From VAZQ01 sp963702695 (lineage in GTDB: Bacteria; Pseudomonadota; Alphaproteobacteria; Rhizobiales; Xanthobacteraceae), in NCBI GenBank assembly GCA_963702695.1, contig CAVPDS010000004.1, forward strand, positions 24,723 to 88,722: a stretch of DNA of 64,000 bases, written 5' to 3'. Below are positions 8,952 to 16,818 of the stretch, one piece after another. The position numbers and the translations under genes are program-made. Position 1 is the first letter of the stretch, and each line of letters opens with the position of its first letter. The notes below the pieces were generated by a model, which ran no database searches, had not been told where the DNA came from, and worked only from the letters and a program-made list of their open reading frames with translations.

Positions 8952-10106
8952 GTGCACGGCACGATCGAATCGAACTTTCGCGTGGAGTGGCGGCCGCTCG
9001 CACAGCTCAGGGGCGCGGCCGCGCAATGGCGTGCGCTCGCGGCATCGGCGATCGCGCCGAACGTCTTCTATGAGCCGGCGTTCGCGCTGGCGGCGCAGCC
9101 GATGTTCGGCAGCGATGTCGGCGCCGGGCTGGTGTGGTCGCGCGGGGCGTCGCCGCGGCTGCTTGGATTTTTTCCGGCACGGATCGAGCGGTGGCGCTAC
9201 GGCATTCCGTTGCCGGTCCTGGTCGCCTGGACGCATCCCTATGCGCCGCTCAGCGCGCCGCTCGTCGACCGCGACGCCGCGGCAGCCGTGATTGCGGCGT
9301 GGCTCGACCATGTTGCGGGCGATCCCGGATTGCCGGACGTCCTGCTGCTGCCGATCGCGCCGATCGGCGGCGGCCTGGCCGCGGCCTTCGATGCGGTGCT
9401 TACTCAGCGCGGGGGAACCAGCGTCGCGTTCGGGTCGCATCAGCGTGCGCTGCTCGCACCCACCGGTGTGCGCAACACTTACCTCGATCACGCGATCTCC
9501 AAACACAAACGCCGCACGCTGCGTTGGCAGCGCCGGCGTCTGGCTGATTCCGGCGTCGTGAGCTTCGACAGCGCGCGCGAGCCCGCGACCATTGCCAAAG
9601 CACTCGGCGATTATCTCGCGCTCGAGGCCGGCGGCTGGAAAGGCCGCGCCGGCACCGCGGTTCGCGCGGATGACGCGCTCCGCAAATTCGTGGAAGGCGC
9701 GGTGACCGAACTCGCCGGCCAAGGCAAGGCGCAGGTCGTTCGGCTGCGCGTCGGCGATCGGGCCGTCGCCGCAGGCATCGTGCTGCGCAGCGGCGACACC
9801 GCGTGGTTCTGGAAGATCGCCTACGACGAAAGCTTCGCCCGTTTATCTCCCGGCGTGCAGCTTGTGCTCGATCTGAGCCAGGAATTACTCAGTGACGAGA
9901 GCATCGCGCGGGCCAATTCCTGCGCCACCGCCGACCACCCGATGATCGATCACATCTGGCGCGAGCGGCTGCCGCTGGCCGATCTCCTGGTTCGGATCGG
10001 CGCCGATGGAGCAGCGAAGTTCGCGCTCATCCGCACGCTCGAGTCTCTCCGTCGTTCCGCGATTGCCAGCGCCAAGCGCATGCGCAATTTGCTTCGCCGG
10101 CGCTAG
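8952..10106 (+). CDS. GNAT-fold acetyltransferase, BcsL/CelD-like
   Basis: The 384-residue protein starts with GTG at 8952, directly after the flippase stop. It has the layout of CelD/BcsL-like double-GNAT proteins: an N-terminal part beginning VEWRPLAQLRGAAAQWRALAA with NVFYEPAFALAA, a central HKRRTLRWQRRRL segment, and a C-terminal GNAT half (VVRLRVGDRAVAAGIVLRSGDTAWFWKIAYDESFARLSPG). Such proteins occur in exopolysaccharide and cellulose loci and are thought to acylate sugars or link amino acids. Substrate unknown. No signal peptide is visible, so it is probably cytoplasmic. Confidence 0.75.
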   Translation: MHGTIESNFRVEWRPLAQLRGAAAQWRALAASAIAPNVFYEPAFALAAQPMFGSDVGAGLVWSRGASPRLLGFFPARIERWRYGIPLPVLVAWTHPYAPLSAPLVDRDAAAAVIAAWLDHVAGDPGLPDVLLLPIAPIGGGLAAAFDAVLTQRGGTSVAFGSHQRALLAPTGVRNTYLDHAISKHKRRTLRWQRRRLADSGVVSFDSAREPATIAKALGDYLALEAGGWKGRAGTAVRADDALRKFVEGAVTELAGQGKAQVVRLRVGDRAVAAGIVLRSGDTAWFWKIAYDESFARLSPGVQLVLDLSQELLSDESIARANSCATADHPMIDHIWRERLPLADLLVRIGADGAAKFALIRTLESLRRSAIASAKRMRNLLRRR

Positions 10107-10115
10107 AAAATTCCG

Positions 10116-10135
10116 ATTCCCGCTTGCGCGGGAAT
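10116..10135. terminator. Hairpin between convergent genes
   Basis: A perfect 8-bp stem, ATTCCCGC with loop TTGC and GCGGGAAT, lies between the stop of the acetyltransferase gene and the stop of the minus-strand ligase gene. It could end transcription from both sides. The same CGCTTGCGCGGGAATGAGCGG text recurs near 46.84 kb, so it is also part of a dispersed repeat. Confidence 0.5.
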
Positions 10136-10147
10136 GAGCGGAGCGGG

Positions 10148-11773
10148 TCAGGCGCGCTCGCGCAGCAGGCGGCGGATCACCTTGCCGGTCGTGGTCATCG
10201 GCATCGCATCGATGAAGGCGACCTCGCGCGGATATTCGTGCGCCGAAAGCCGTGTCTTCACGAACGCCTGGATATCGGCGGCGACGCGGTCGGACGGCGC
10301 GTGGCCGGCCTTGAGCACCACGAACGCTTTTACGATCTCGGTGCGCACGGGGTCCGGCTTGCCAACCACGGCCGCGAGCGCCACCGCCGGATGGCGGATC
10401 AGGCAATCCTCGATCTCGGTCGGGCCGATGCGATAGCCCGACGACGTGATCACGTCGTCGTCGCGGCCGATGAAGCGGATGTAGCCATCGTCGTCCGCCA
10501 CACCCTGGTCGCCGGTGGTCATCCAGTCGCCGACGAATTTTTCGCGCGTCGCGTCGGGTCGCCCCCAATATTCCAGGAACATCACCGGATCCGGCCGCTG
10601 CACTGCGATCTGGCCCTGCTCACCGGCCGCACAGGGCGTTCCATCATCGCGGATGACCGCCACCACATGGCCCGGCACCGGCTTGCCGATCGCGCCCGGC
10701 CGCGACACGCCGATCGCCGCGCAGGACGCGAGCACGAGGTTGCATTCGGTCTGGCCGTAGAACTCGTTGATGACGAGGCCGAGCGCCGTCTTGCCCCACT
10801 CGTAGGTTTCCGCGCCGAGCGCTTCGCCACCGGAGCCGACGGTGCGCAGCGCGAGCGCGTAGCGGCCGTGCGGGCTCGGCGCCGAGCGCAGCATCCGCAA
10901 CGCCGTCGGCGGGATGAAGGCGTTGCGCACGCCAAGCGCCGCCATCAGCGCGAAGGCTTCCTCCGGATCGAATTTCTCGAACCGCCGCGCGACCACCGGC
11001 ACGCCGTAGTGCAGCGCCGGCAGCAGCACGTTGAGCAGGCCGCCGGCCCACGCCCAATCGGCCGGGGTCCACATCCGGTCGCCCGGCTGCGGCAGGAATT
11101 CGTGCGGCATTTCAATTCCCGGCAGGTGGCCGAGCAACACGCGATGCGCGTGCAGCGCGCCCTTCGGCTGGCCGGTCGTGCCTGAGGTATAGACCATCAG
11201 CGCGGGATCGTCCGCGCTCGTGTCCTCTGGTGTGAAGGCGCCGGAGGCGCGCGCGCAGAGTTCATGAAAGCCGTCGGCGCCGTCGCCGGGGCCGTCGATC
11301 GAGAGCACGAAACCGGGCGCGCCGGCGCGGATGCCGGCGAGCTTCGCAACGCCGGGCGCATTGGTGATGAGCGCCCGTGCGCCGGAATCACCGAAGCGGT
11401 AGGAAAGCGCGTCGACGCCGAACAGCATCGCCAGCGGCAGCGCGATGGCGCCGAGCTTGTAGATCGCGAGATGTGCGGCGGCGACTTCCGGCGTCTGCGG
11501 CAGCAGGATCGCGACCCGGTCGCCGCGCGTCACGCCATGCGCGCGCAGGACATTGGCGAGCCGGTTCGACATCTCGCGCAGCGTGCCGTAGCTGATCTCA
11601 TCCACCACGCCGTCGGGGCGCATGTGCAGGATCGCCGTCCGCCGCGGCTCGACCCCGGCCCAGCGGTCGCAGGCATCGACGCCGATGTTATAGCGCGCGT
11701 GGGCGGGCCACCGGAACGCGCGGTAAAGCTCGTCGTAATCGCGGCTGTCGGGGAGAACGCGGCCGGGCTGCAT
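10148..11773 (-). CDS. AMP-dependent acyl-CoA ligase, acetyl/medium-chain type
   Basis: The 541-residue ANL enzyme carries VYTSGTTGQPKGALHAH (P-loop), INEFYGQTECN (A5-type motif), MTTGDQGVADDDGYIRFIGRDDDVITSSGYRIGPTEIE (hinge) and the catalytic lysine region PMTTTGKVIRRLLRE at the C-terminus. The N-terminus (RDYDELYRAFRWPAHARYNIGVDACDRW) resembles acetyl-CoA-synthetase-like and medium-chain acyl-CoA ligases. It converts a carboxylic acid, ATP and CoA to acyl-CoA, AMP and PPi in the cytoplasm. It stands alone, convergent with the gene to its left. Substrate not predictable. Confidence 0.9.
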   Translation of the reverse strand: MQPGRVLPDSRDYDELYRAFRWPAHARYNIGVDACDRWAGVEPRRTAILHMRPDGVVDEISYGTLREMSNRLANVLRAHGVTRGDRVAILLPQTPEVAAAHLAIYKLGAIALPLAMLFGVDALSYRFGDSGARALITNAPGVAKLAGIRAGAPGFVLSIDGPGDGADGFHELCARASGAFTPEDTSADDPALMVYTSGTTGQPKGALHAHRVLLGHLPGIEMPHEFLPQPGDRMWTPADWAWAGGLLNVLLPALHYGVPVVARRFEKFDPEEAFALMAALGVRNAFIPPTALRMLRSAPSPHGRYALALRTVGSGGEALGAETYEWGKTALGLVINEFYGQTECNLVLASCAAIGVSRPGAIGKPVPGHVVAVIRDDGTPCAAGEQGQIAVQRPDPVMFLEYWGRPDATREKFVGDWMTTGDQGVADDDGYIRFIGRDDDVITSSGYRIGPTEIEDCLIRHPAVALAAVVGKPDPVRTEIVKAFVVLKAGHAPSDRVAADIQAFVKTRLSAHEYPREVAFIDAMPMTTTGKVIRRLLRERA

Positions 11774-11896
11774 CGTCGCGACCCTAGTAAGGGCGCGGCA
11801 AGAGGTCCAGCGGGCTTCCTTTTCTTACCTCGGCGGCGGCCGGGGCGGAAAATGGCAGCAAAATGACGCCGGCAGGCGATACGCGGCTGCCCCGGG

Positions 11897-12778
11897 CTAC
11901 AGCCCGAACATCACCGCTTCGGTAAAGGCCAGGTCGCCGGACGGCGGCTGGTGCGGGCCCTTGAAGTATTTCGGCGACTTGTTGTCGAAATAGACGCCAG
12001 CCAGGCCGGGAATTCGGCCGTTGGAATCGATGATGACCACGGGGTGCCCCTGCATGGCCAGATATTGCCCGAGTGGTCGCGCCAGGCGAACGAAGTCCGC
12101 GATGTCGGAACAGTACACGAGCTGCGCGCACGGAATGATCCCTTTGACCGTCCGCCGCATGAACACGAACGGACAAGCCCGCTCTGCGGTCGCCACCCAG
12201 AGGCAGAGGCATCCGTGCGATCGATGAATGGCGAGCAGGTCGCGCTCGGACGGATCGAAGGGCGCGTCCGGAAGCACGCCTGACGCGATCACCTTCGCGG
12301 CGACACGATGAGTCGCACGGGTGAGCGCCGGAATGGTCACGAACTGCCCGCTGCTGAAGCGCGCGAATCCCTGCGCCTCCACGATCGGCCGGGTGTGGAT
12401 CGCCGGCGAGATGTTAACGTATGTGACGTTCTTGTGCTTGATCGCCTGCGATATCAGCATCGAGGCATGCACACGGTAGGCCGGATCGACGTACCAACTC
12501 GACACGTTGCATCGCGTCGTCGATGTTCCGCCGACCGGAATCGACGAAAATATCAGCAGAATGACGCCGACCGGTTTGCCGTCGTCTTCCAGCAGATAGC
12601 CGTATTTCGGAAATCCCGCCGGCGTCGGATGCGCGCCAAGCGTGGCGATGGCCTGTTGCCAGTAGTCGCTCGTGCGGATCCTGAAGCCTCGTGTCAGAAG
12701 GTTAACCACGCCGTCGAGATCGGACTGACTGATCTGTCGCGAGCGAATCTTCCGGCTGGTCCGAGGTGATGTCATCAT
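11897..12778 (-). CDS. GNAT-like acyltransferase of an acyl-tailoring locus
   Basis: This 293-residue protein has an N-terminal GNAT-like segment: IRSRQISQSDLDGVVNLLTRGF, then YLLEDDGKPVGVILLIFSS, then SSWYVDPAYRVHASMLISQAI. A long C-terminal region with no motif I know follows (ILPDAPFDPSERDLL..., GIPGLAGVYFDNKSPKYFKGP-like end). It is transcribed away from an acyl carrier protein gene 95 bases away. That suggests it transfers an acyl group made or carried by the ACP / ligase / ketoreductase set. The base composition is a little lower in GC than the flanking genes. GNAT assignment moderate, role inferred. Confidence 0.65.
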   Translation of the reverse strand: MMTSPRTSRKIRSRQISQSDLDGVVNLLTRGFRIRTSDYWQQAIATLGAHPTPAGFPKYGYLLEDDGKPVGVILLIFSSIPVGGTSTTRCNVSSWYVDPAYRVHASMLISQAIKHKNVTYVNISPAIHTRPIVEAQGFARFSSGQFVTIPALTRATHRVAAKVIASGVLPDAPFDPSERDLLAIHRSHGCLCLWVATAERACPFVFMRRTVKGIIPCAQLVYCSDIADFVRLARPLGQYLAMQGHPVVIIDSNGRIPGLAGVYFDNKSPKYFKGPHQPPSGDLAFTEAVMFGL

Positions 12779-12873
12779 TGACCATGGTTGACCATATTCA
12801 CGCGGCGAACTTGACCCAGTTTGCGCGAGGACTGTATGCGATATGCAGCAAACGAATTAAAGGCGGAGAACAA
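12779..12873. promoter_or_regulatory. Divergent promoter region of the acyl-tailoring locus
   Basis: The 95 bases between the divergent GNAT and ACP genes are notably AT-richer than their surroundings and must hold both promoters. The ACP gene has a GGCGGAGAA ribosome-binding region just before ATG 12874. I cannot assign -35/-10 boxes with confidence. Confidence 0.4.
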
Positions 12874-13134
12874 ATGTCCATCAGATTAACGATAACATCT
12901 CTCCTCAAGCAGGTCGCTGAAGAGCAGCGCATCACGCTACCAGCCTTGTCCGACGATACCGTGCTGCTGGATTCCGGACTCGACTCGCTCGGCTTTGCGA
13001 TTCTCGTCGCGCGTCTCGAAGATGAACTAGGAGTCGATCCCTTCACCGCGTCCGACGATGCCTACTTTCCCGTGACCCTCGGCGACTTCATTGGGGTCTA
13101 TGAAAATGCAAAGTCCCTTGCCGTCGCTTCGTGA
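12874..13134 (+). CDS. Acyl carrier protein
   Basis: An 86-residue acidic protein with the phosphopantetheine attachment motif LDSGLDSLGFAIL, in which Ser38 is the expected modified residue. Family length is about 80 residues. The start ATG at 12874 has GGAG about 8 bases upstream; the frame is open further up to 12766 but with no good start. The sequence differs enough from a housekeeping AcpP to suggest a dedicated carrier. Its 3' end overlaps the next gene by about 35 bases, which couples it to the ligase that probably loads it. Confidence 0.88.
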   Translation: MSIRLTITSLLKQVAEEQRITLPALSDDTVLLDSGLDSLGFAILVARLEDELGVDPFTASDDAYFPVTLGDFIGVYENAKSLAVAS

Positions 13135-14506
13135 CGGCCTCGGCGAGAGCGATGACGCGCGCGAGCGTTTCCTCTGGGCGGCCGACGCGCAGGTCCGCCT
13201 GGGCGATCTGATCGCAGGATCGAGTCTCGGCGGCCGTCTTACGGAGCTGTCCGGCCGGTCCGTTCTGATCGCGACCGGCGACCAGCTCACGACCGCGCTG
13301 GCGATGATCGAGCTTGACGGCATAGCGCGCCGGCTCGTGCTGTGTCCGCCCGATCTCTCGGCGGAGCACATGTCCTATGTGATCGCCAACGCCGGCGTCG
13401 ACGCGATCGTGACCAGCGGCGATACGCTCCGGTTGCGCGATGACGTTGCTTTGTGCGTGAACTGCAGCCCCGCGATCATCCCGCAGCAACAGCACGCGCC
13501 CGGCGAACGCCAGACCGAATGGATCATGCTCACCTCCGGCACCACCGGCATGCCCAAGATGGTCGTGCACACGCTGGCGAGCCTGACCGGCGCGATCAAA
13601 AGCGGAAGTAATCGAAAAGGGCCAGTTGTATGGGGCACCTTCTACGATATTCGCCGCTATGGCGGGCTGCAGATCTTCTTCCGCACGCTGCTCTGCGGAG
13701 GATCGCTGATCCTGTCCTGCGCCGAGGAACCGGTCGCTGCTCATCTTGAGCGCTTGCGCGTCCATGGCGTGACGCACCTCTCCGGCACGCCGTCGCACTG
13801 GCGCCGCGCCATCCAGTTGGCGGCCGCCCGCACGATCGCGCCGCAATACGTCCGGCTTTCCGGCGAGATCGCGGACCAGGCGATCCTCGACAGCTTGAAG
13901 TCGACCTATCCGCTGGCCGGCGTCGGCCACGCCTATGCATCGACCGAAGCCGGCGTCGGCTTTGAAGTCAATGATGGACGCGAAGGCTTTCCCGCGCGGA
14001 TGGTCGGGCAGAGCGGCGCCGAGGTGGAAATGAAGGTGCAGGATGGATCACTTCGCATCCGCTCCTCCCGCGCCGCGTTGCGCTATGAGGGCGGTGAAGG
14101 CGCGGCGTTGGCAGATGCGGACGGATTCATCGACACCGGCGACATCGTGGAACTGCGCGACGACCGCTATTACTTCGTCGGACGGCGCGGCGGCATCATC
14201 AACGTCGGCGGGCTGAAGGTCCATCCGGAGGAAGTCGAAGCGATCATCAATCGCCATCCGGACGTGCGGATGTCGCTGGTGCGCTCACGGAAAAATCCGA
14301 TCACCGGCGCGGTGGTCGTCGCCGACGTCGTCCTCGCCGAAGCGCCGGACGACCCGACTGTTTCCGAGCGCGCTGTGGAGCTGAGACGCGAAATCCTGCA
14401 GGTCTGCCGCGCCGCACTGCCCCAGCATAAAGTACCGGCCGCGATCAAATTCGTCTCGCGGCTCGACGTTTCGGCAACCGGAAAGCTCGCGCGACATTAT
14501 GCGTAA
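13100..14506 (+). CDS. AMP-dependent synthetase/ligase, probable acyl-ACP loading enzyme
   Basis: This ANL-superfamily enzyme of 468 residues has MLTSGTTGMPKMVVHT (P-loop), HAYASTEAGVGFEVN, FIDTGDIVELRDDRYYFVGRRGGIINVGGLKVHPEEVE and the C-terminal lysine motif VSATGKLARHYA. It is shorter than typical acyl-CoA synthetases (over 500), as in stand-alone adenylation enzymes that load carrier proteins. ATG 13100 (or 13106) lies inside the ACP gene, and its stop overlaps the ketoreductase start by 8 bases, so the three genes form one operon. Inferred role: activation of a fatty or hydroxy acid and transfer to the adjacent ACP. Confidence 0.85.
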   Translation: MKMQSPLPSLRDGLGESDDARERFLWAADAQVRLGDLIAGSSLGGRLTELSGRSVLIATGDQLTTALAMIELDGIARRLVLCPPDLSAEHMSYVIANAGVDAIVTSGDTLRLRDDVALCVNCSPAIIPQQQHAPGERQTEWIMLTSGTTGMPKMVVHTLASLTGAIKSGSNRKGPVVWGTFYDIRRYGGLQIFFRTLLCGGSLILSCAEEPVAAHLERLRVHGVTHLSGTPSHWRRAIQLAAARTIAPQYVRLSGEIADQAILDSLKSTYPLAGVGHAYASTEAGVGFEVNDGREGFPARMVGQSGAEVEMKVQDGSLRIRSSRAALRYEGGEGAALADADGFIDTGDIVELRDDRYYFVGRRGGIINVGGLKVHPEEVEAIINRHPDVRMSLVRSRKNPITGAVVVADVVLAEAPDDPTVSERAVELRREILQVCRAALPQHKVPAAIKFVSRLDVSATGKLARHYA

Positions 14507-15248
14507 AGACATGATCCGCAACATCGTCGTCACCGGCGGAAGCCGGGGACTTGGCCTCGGGATCGCGCAAAAGCTCGCTGCGGCCGGCTATCACGTCATC
14601 ACCGTGGCGCGAAAGATGAGCGACCAGCTCGCCGCCGCCATGCGCGATCGCGAAAATTCCAACACCGGCGCGCTCCACTTCGTGCCGTTCGACCTCGGAG
14701 AGATCAAACGCATTCCGGGACTGGTCCGAACCATCAAGGCCAAGCACGGGCCGATCTACGGCCTGGTCAACAATGCCGCGCTCGGCACCGACGGCGTCCT
14801 CGCCATCATGCACAATTCGGACATCGAGCAACTCGTGCGCGTGAACACGGTGTCGCCGATCGTGCTGACCAAATACGCCGTGCGCTCGATGCTGTCGGAG
14901 GGCGGCGGGCGGGTGGTCAACGTGGCCTCGATCATCGGCTTCACCGGCTACAGCGGCCTGTCGGTCTATGGCGCAACCAAGGCCTCGATCATCGGTTTCA
15001 CCAAATCGCTGGCGCGCGAAGTCGGCCGCCTCGGCGTGAACGTCAACGCGGTCGCGCCCGGCTTCATCGAGACCGACATGACGCAAAGCCTCGGCGATGA
15101 GCAGCGCAAGAAGGTCGCACGCCGCAGTGCGCTCCACCGGCTAGCCGAAATCGACGATGTCGCCAATGCGGTTGAATTCCTGCTCGGCGACAAGGCCAAG
15201 AACATCACCGGCACGGTGCTGACCGTCGACGCCGGCAGCACGGCGTAA
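14499..15248 (+). CDS. SDR-family 3-oxoacyl-ACP reductase (FabG-like)
   Basis: A 249-residue short-chain dehydrogenase with VTGGSRGLGLG (NAD(P)-binding glycines, residues 11-20), NNAALG (91-96), catalytic Ser144, Tyr157 and Lys161 in the SIIGFTGYSGLSVYGATK stretch, and the C-terminal TGTVLTVDAGSTA. The PGFIETDMT motif is typical of FabG-type enzymes. Start ATG 14499 overlaps the upstream ligase gene. In this operon it would reduce a ketoacyl group on the ACP. A dedicated rather than central FabG is inferred because no fabD or fabF is adjacent. Confidence 0.9.
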   Translation: MRKDMIRNIVVTGGSRGLGLGIAQKLAAAGYHVITVARKMSDQLAAAMRDRENSNTGALHFVPFDLGEIKRIPGLVRTIKAKHGPIYGLVNNAALGTDGVLAIMHNSDIEQLVRVNTVSPIVLTKYAVRSMLSEGGGRVVNVASIIGFTGYSGLSVYGATKASIIGFTKSLAREVGRLGVNVNAVAPGFIETDMTQSLGDEQRKKVARRSALHRLAEIDDVANAVEFLLGDKAKNITGTVLTVDAGSTA

Positions 15249-15261
15249 CGCCTACCCGCTC

Positions 15262-15352
15262 CATCCTCGCGAAAGCGGGGACCCAGCGGCGGCAAGCTTC
15301 GCCGCTGGTGCAGGCTGGCCTGGATTCCGCTTCCGACTTGCGGCTTGCGCGG
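15262..15352. repeat. Dispersed intergenic repeat with hairpin
   Basis: The segment includes TCGCGAAAGCGGGGACCCAG, then a hairpin (CCAGCGGCG / CGCCGCTGG at 15283-15308), then TGGATTCCGCTTCC. It is the same repeat family as the copy after 46775. Lying just past the ketoreductase stop, it may also serve as that operon's terminator. Confidence 0.6.
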
Positions 15353-15761
15353 CAATAACGAATTCAAACTGGGCCTATTGATTGCAAACAAAGGGCGTCG
15401 GCGCCCGTCATGGGACGAAGTAAAAGCCCTATTCGCCCGCCGCGATTCTACGGGCTTGCGATTGTCCGGACCCCGTACGATGACAACTCGCCGAATTGAC
15501 TGAAAGCGCCCACTTTAACTTTGGTTTTGGCTGGCGCCGCAAGCGGGATTCGAACCTGATGCACTAAAACTTCACGCCATCTCGTATCAATAAAATGTTA
15601 ACCCAAGTGTAATATACCCTAGCGTAGGAGATGCCGTGGCAGGCGAAGCGTTTCAATCAGCTTAGCAGCGGAGATGGTAACTGTCTCCAGCGATTTCATC
15701 AGTGCCTCATCCAAAGACACGCTCCCGCCAACGCTGACGCCATTAAAATTGGACAAGGCCC
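15353..15761. other. Gene-poor stretch with a tRNA 3'-end-like relic
   Basis: No convincing gene is present; a 68-codon frame at 15631-15837 has no ribosome site and poor composition. At 15532-15562 the minus strand reads GGTTCGAATCCCGC followed by TTGCGGCGCCA, which looks like a T-loop, acceptor strand and CCA end. The T-stem has two mismatches and the rest of a cloverleaf is missing. It is best seen as a decayed tRNA end or an old attachment site. An AT-rich patch at 15580-15625 could be a promoter. Confidence 0.4.
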
Positions 15762-15848
15762 ATGGATACCGAAAACTCGGTTCAACTGTTGGCACTTGAA
15801 ATCGCTATGGCGCCGGACCCTCGTGCAACCCTGGTGATCCACCTATGA
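15762..15848 (+). CDS. Possible 28-residue leader peptide coupled to the next gene
   Basis: ATG 15762 opens a 28-codon frame (MDTENSVQLLALEIAMAPDP...) whose TGA overlaps the ATG of the following gene as ATGA. An in-frame TAA lies six codons upstream. AAGG at 15755-15758 could act as a weak ribosome site. The tight overlap suggests translational coupling, but so short a frame could occur by chance. No family recognised. Confidence 0.3.
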   Translation: MDTENSVQLLALEIAMAPDPRATLVIHL

Positions 15849-16234
15849 GCACCAATCCCGTGTCGCGCAAGAAGCCGGCGAATGCATCTAAAGGTCGGCA
15901 AACTCCCGTCTTCCGATACGTTTTGACGATCAGCGCCATCTTTGTCCTGATCATGAGCGTAGGCATTTTTTTTACCAGCAGGCCTCAGACGCCCGTTCTA
16001 TCGGGGGATCCTACGCCGGTAGCAAGCATCGCGCCTGATACCGCTGTTGGCAGAGGAAAAATCACGCTCGAAAGCAACAGAGGCAAACTCTGCCGGGAGT
16101 TCAATAACAAAACCGGCCGCCTTACCGAGACCCTCTGTGACCAGACAACAGACTTTGCACCCGATGGCACCCCGGCTCCGCGCGGAACCATGAAACGCCT
16201 CGAGGCGATCAGCAAGTCTTTCTCAAGCCCCTAG
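15845..16234 (+). CDS. Hypothetical single-pass membrane protein
   Basis: This 129-residue protein has a short basic cytoplasmic N-terminus (SRKKPANASKGR), one membrane helix (about residues 25-44, YVLTISAIFVLIMSVGIFF) and a periplasmic tail. The tail contains LESNRGKLCREFNNKTGRLTETLCDQ, with two cysteines that could pair. Similar small proteins with a C-x-x-F-x-N-x-T-G pattern are, as I recall, common and uncharacterised in Bradyrhizobium. No function assigned. Confidence 0.6.
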   Translation: MSTNPVSRKKPANASKGRQTPVFRYVLTISAIFVLIMSVGIFFTSRPQTPVLSGDPTPVASIAPDTAVGRGKITLESNRGKLCREFNNKTGRLTETLCDQTTDFAPDGTPAPRGTMKRLEAISKSFSSP

Positions 16235-16587
16235 ATATTTTCGGCAACGGCCCGTCGGAGCGGCAGTGAAACGGGTTGGAGGGACCGTCCCTTTCAACGC
16301 GCGCCTGAGCCGTCAAGTCTGGCGGTCCGGAGGGCGTGCGCCTCGGTCGATCCGCGAACTCATCGGCAAGCACCACGACCTTGCGATCGCCATTCGACAT
16401 CAATCCCTGTTTGGCGCCCATCCGAACGCAACGCAGCACGCAATCCAGTCGAAGCTGCCGGTTCATTCGGGATGGTCGTCGTTCTCCCGGGCCGAAGTAG
16501 ATATTTTTACTGATCGGATTAGCCGCTAGGAAATGGGGGTCTGATAGCGTCCGATATACCCCTCGCGAGTGATATGGGCAGAGGACC
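16235..16587. other. Intergenic stretch without a convincing gene
   Basis: This region of about 350 bases contains an 87-codon frame at 16266-16529. It has a start and some coding character (RLSRQVWRSGGRAPRSIRELIGKHHDLAIAIRH) but no ribosome site and no recognisable family. I do not call it. Confidence 0.35.
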
Positions 16588-16818
16588 ATGGGAAAGTATT
16601 TCTTCGACAGGGTTGGACGGAGCAGGTCGGAATACGATTACAAGGGCCGAGCCTGCTCAACTCCTGAAACCGCCAGGGAAATGGCGGAGTTGATCGCGCT
16701 CGATCTATCAATCGAGCCCGAAGGGCATTGGCTCGGCTGGACCGTTGAGGTGCGTGACGCCCTGGGCCAGATGTTCTTTTCGATCCCGGTGCATCATGCG
16801 GAATTGCACCTCGCCTAG
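16588..16818 (+). CDS. DUF6894-like small protein
   Basis: A 76-residue protein beginning MGKYFFDRVGRSRSEYDYKG with the pattern of the DUF6894 small-protein family: YFFD/H...D..G...S...AR..A..IA, then W.V.V.D..G...F.IP. Here the last part reads WLGWTVEVRDALGQMFFSIP. These are abundant, uncharacterised cytoplasmic proteins of Hyphomicrobiales, often in many copies. Start ATG 16588 follows AGAGGACC. It is monocistronic, with repeats and relic DNA on both sides. Confidence 0.7.
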   Translation: MGKYFFDRVGRSRSEYDYKGRACSTPETAREMAELIALDLSIEPEGHWLGWTVEVRDALGQMFFSIPVHHAELHLA

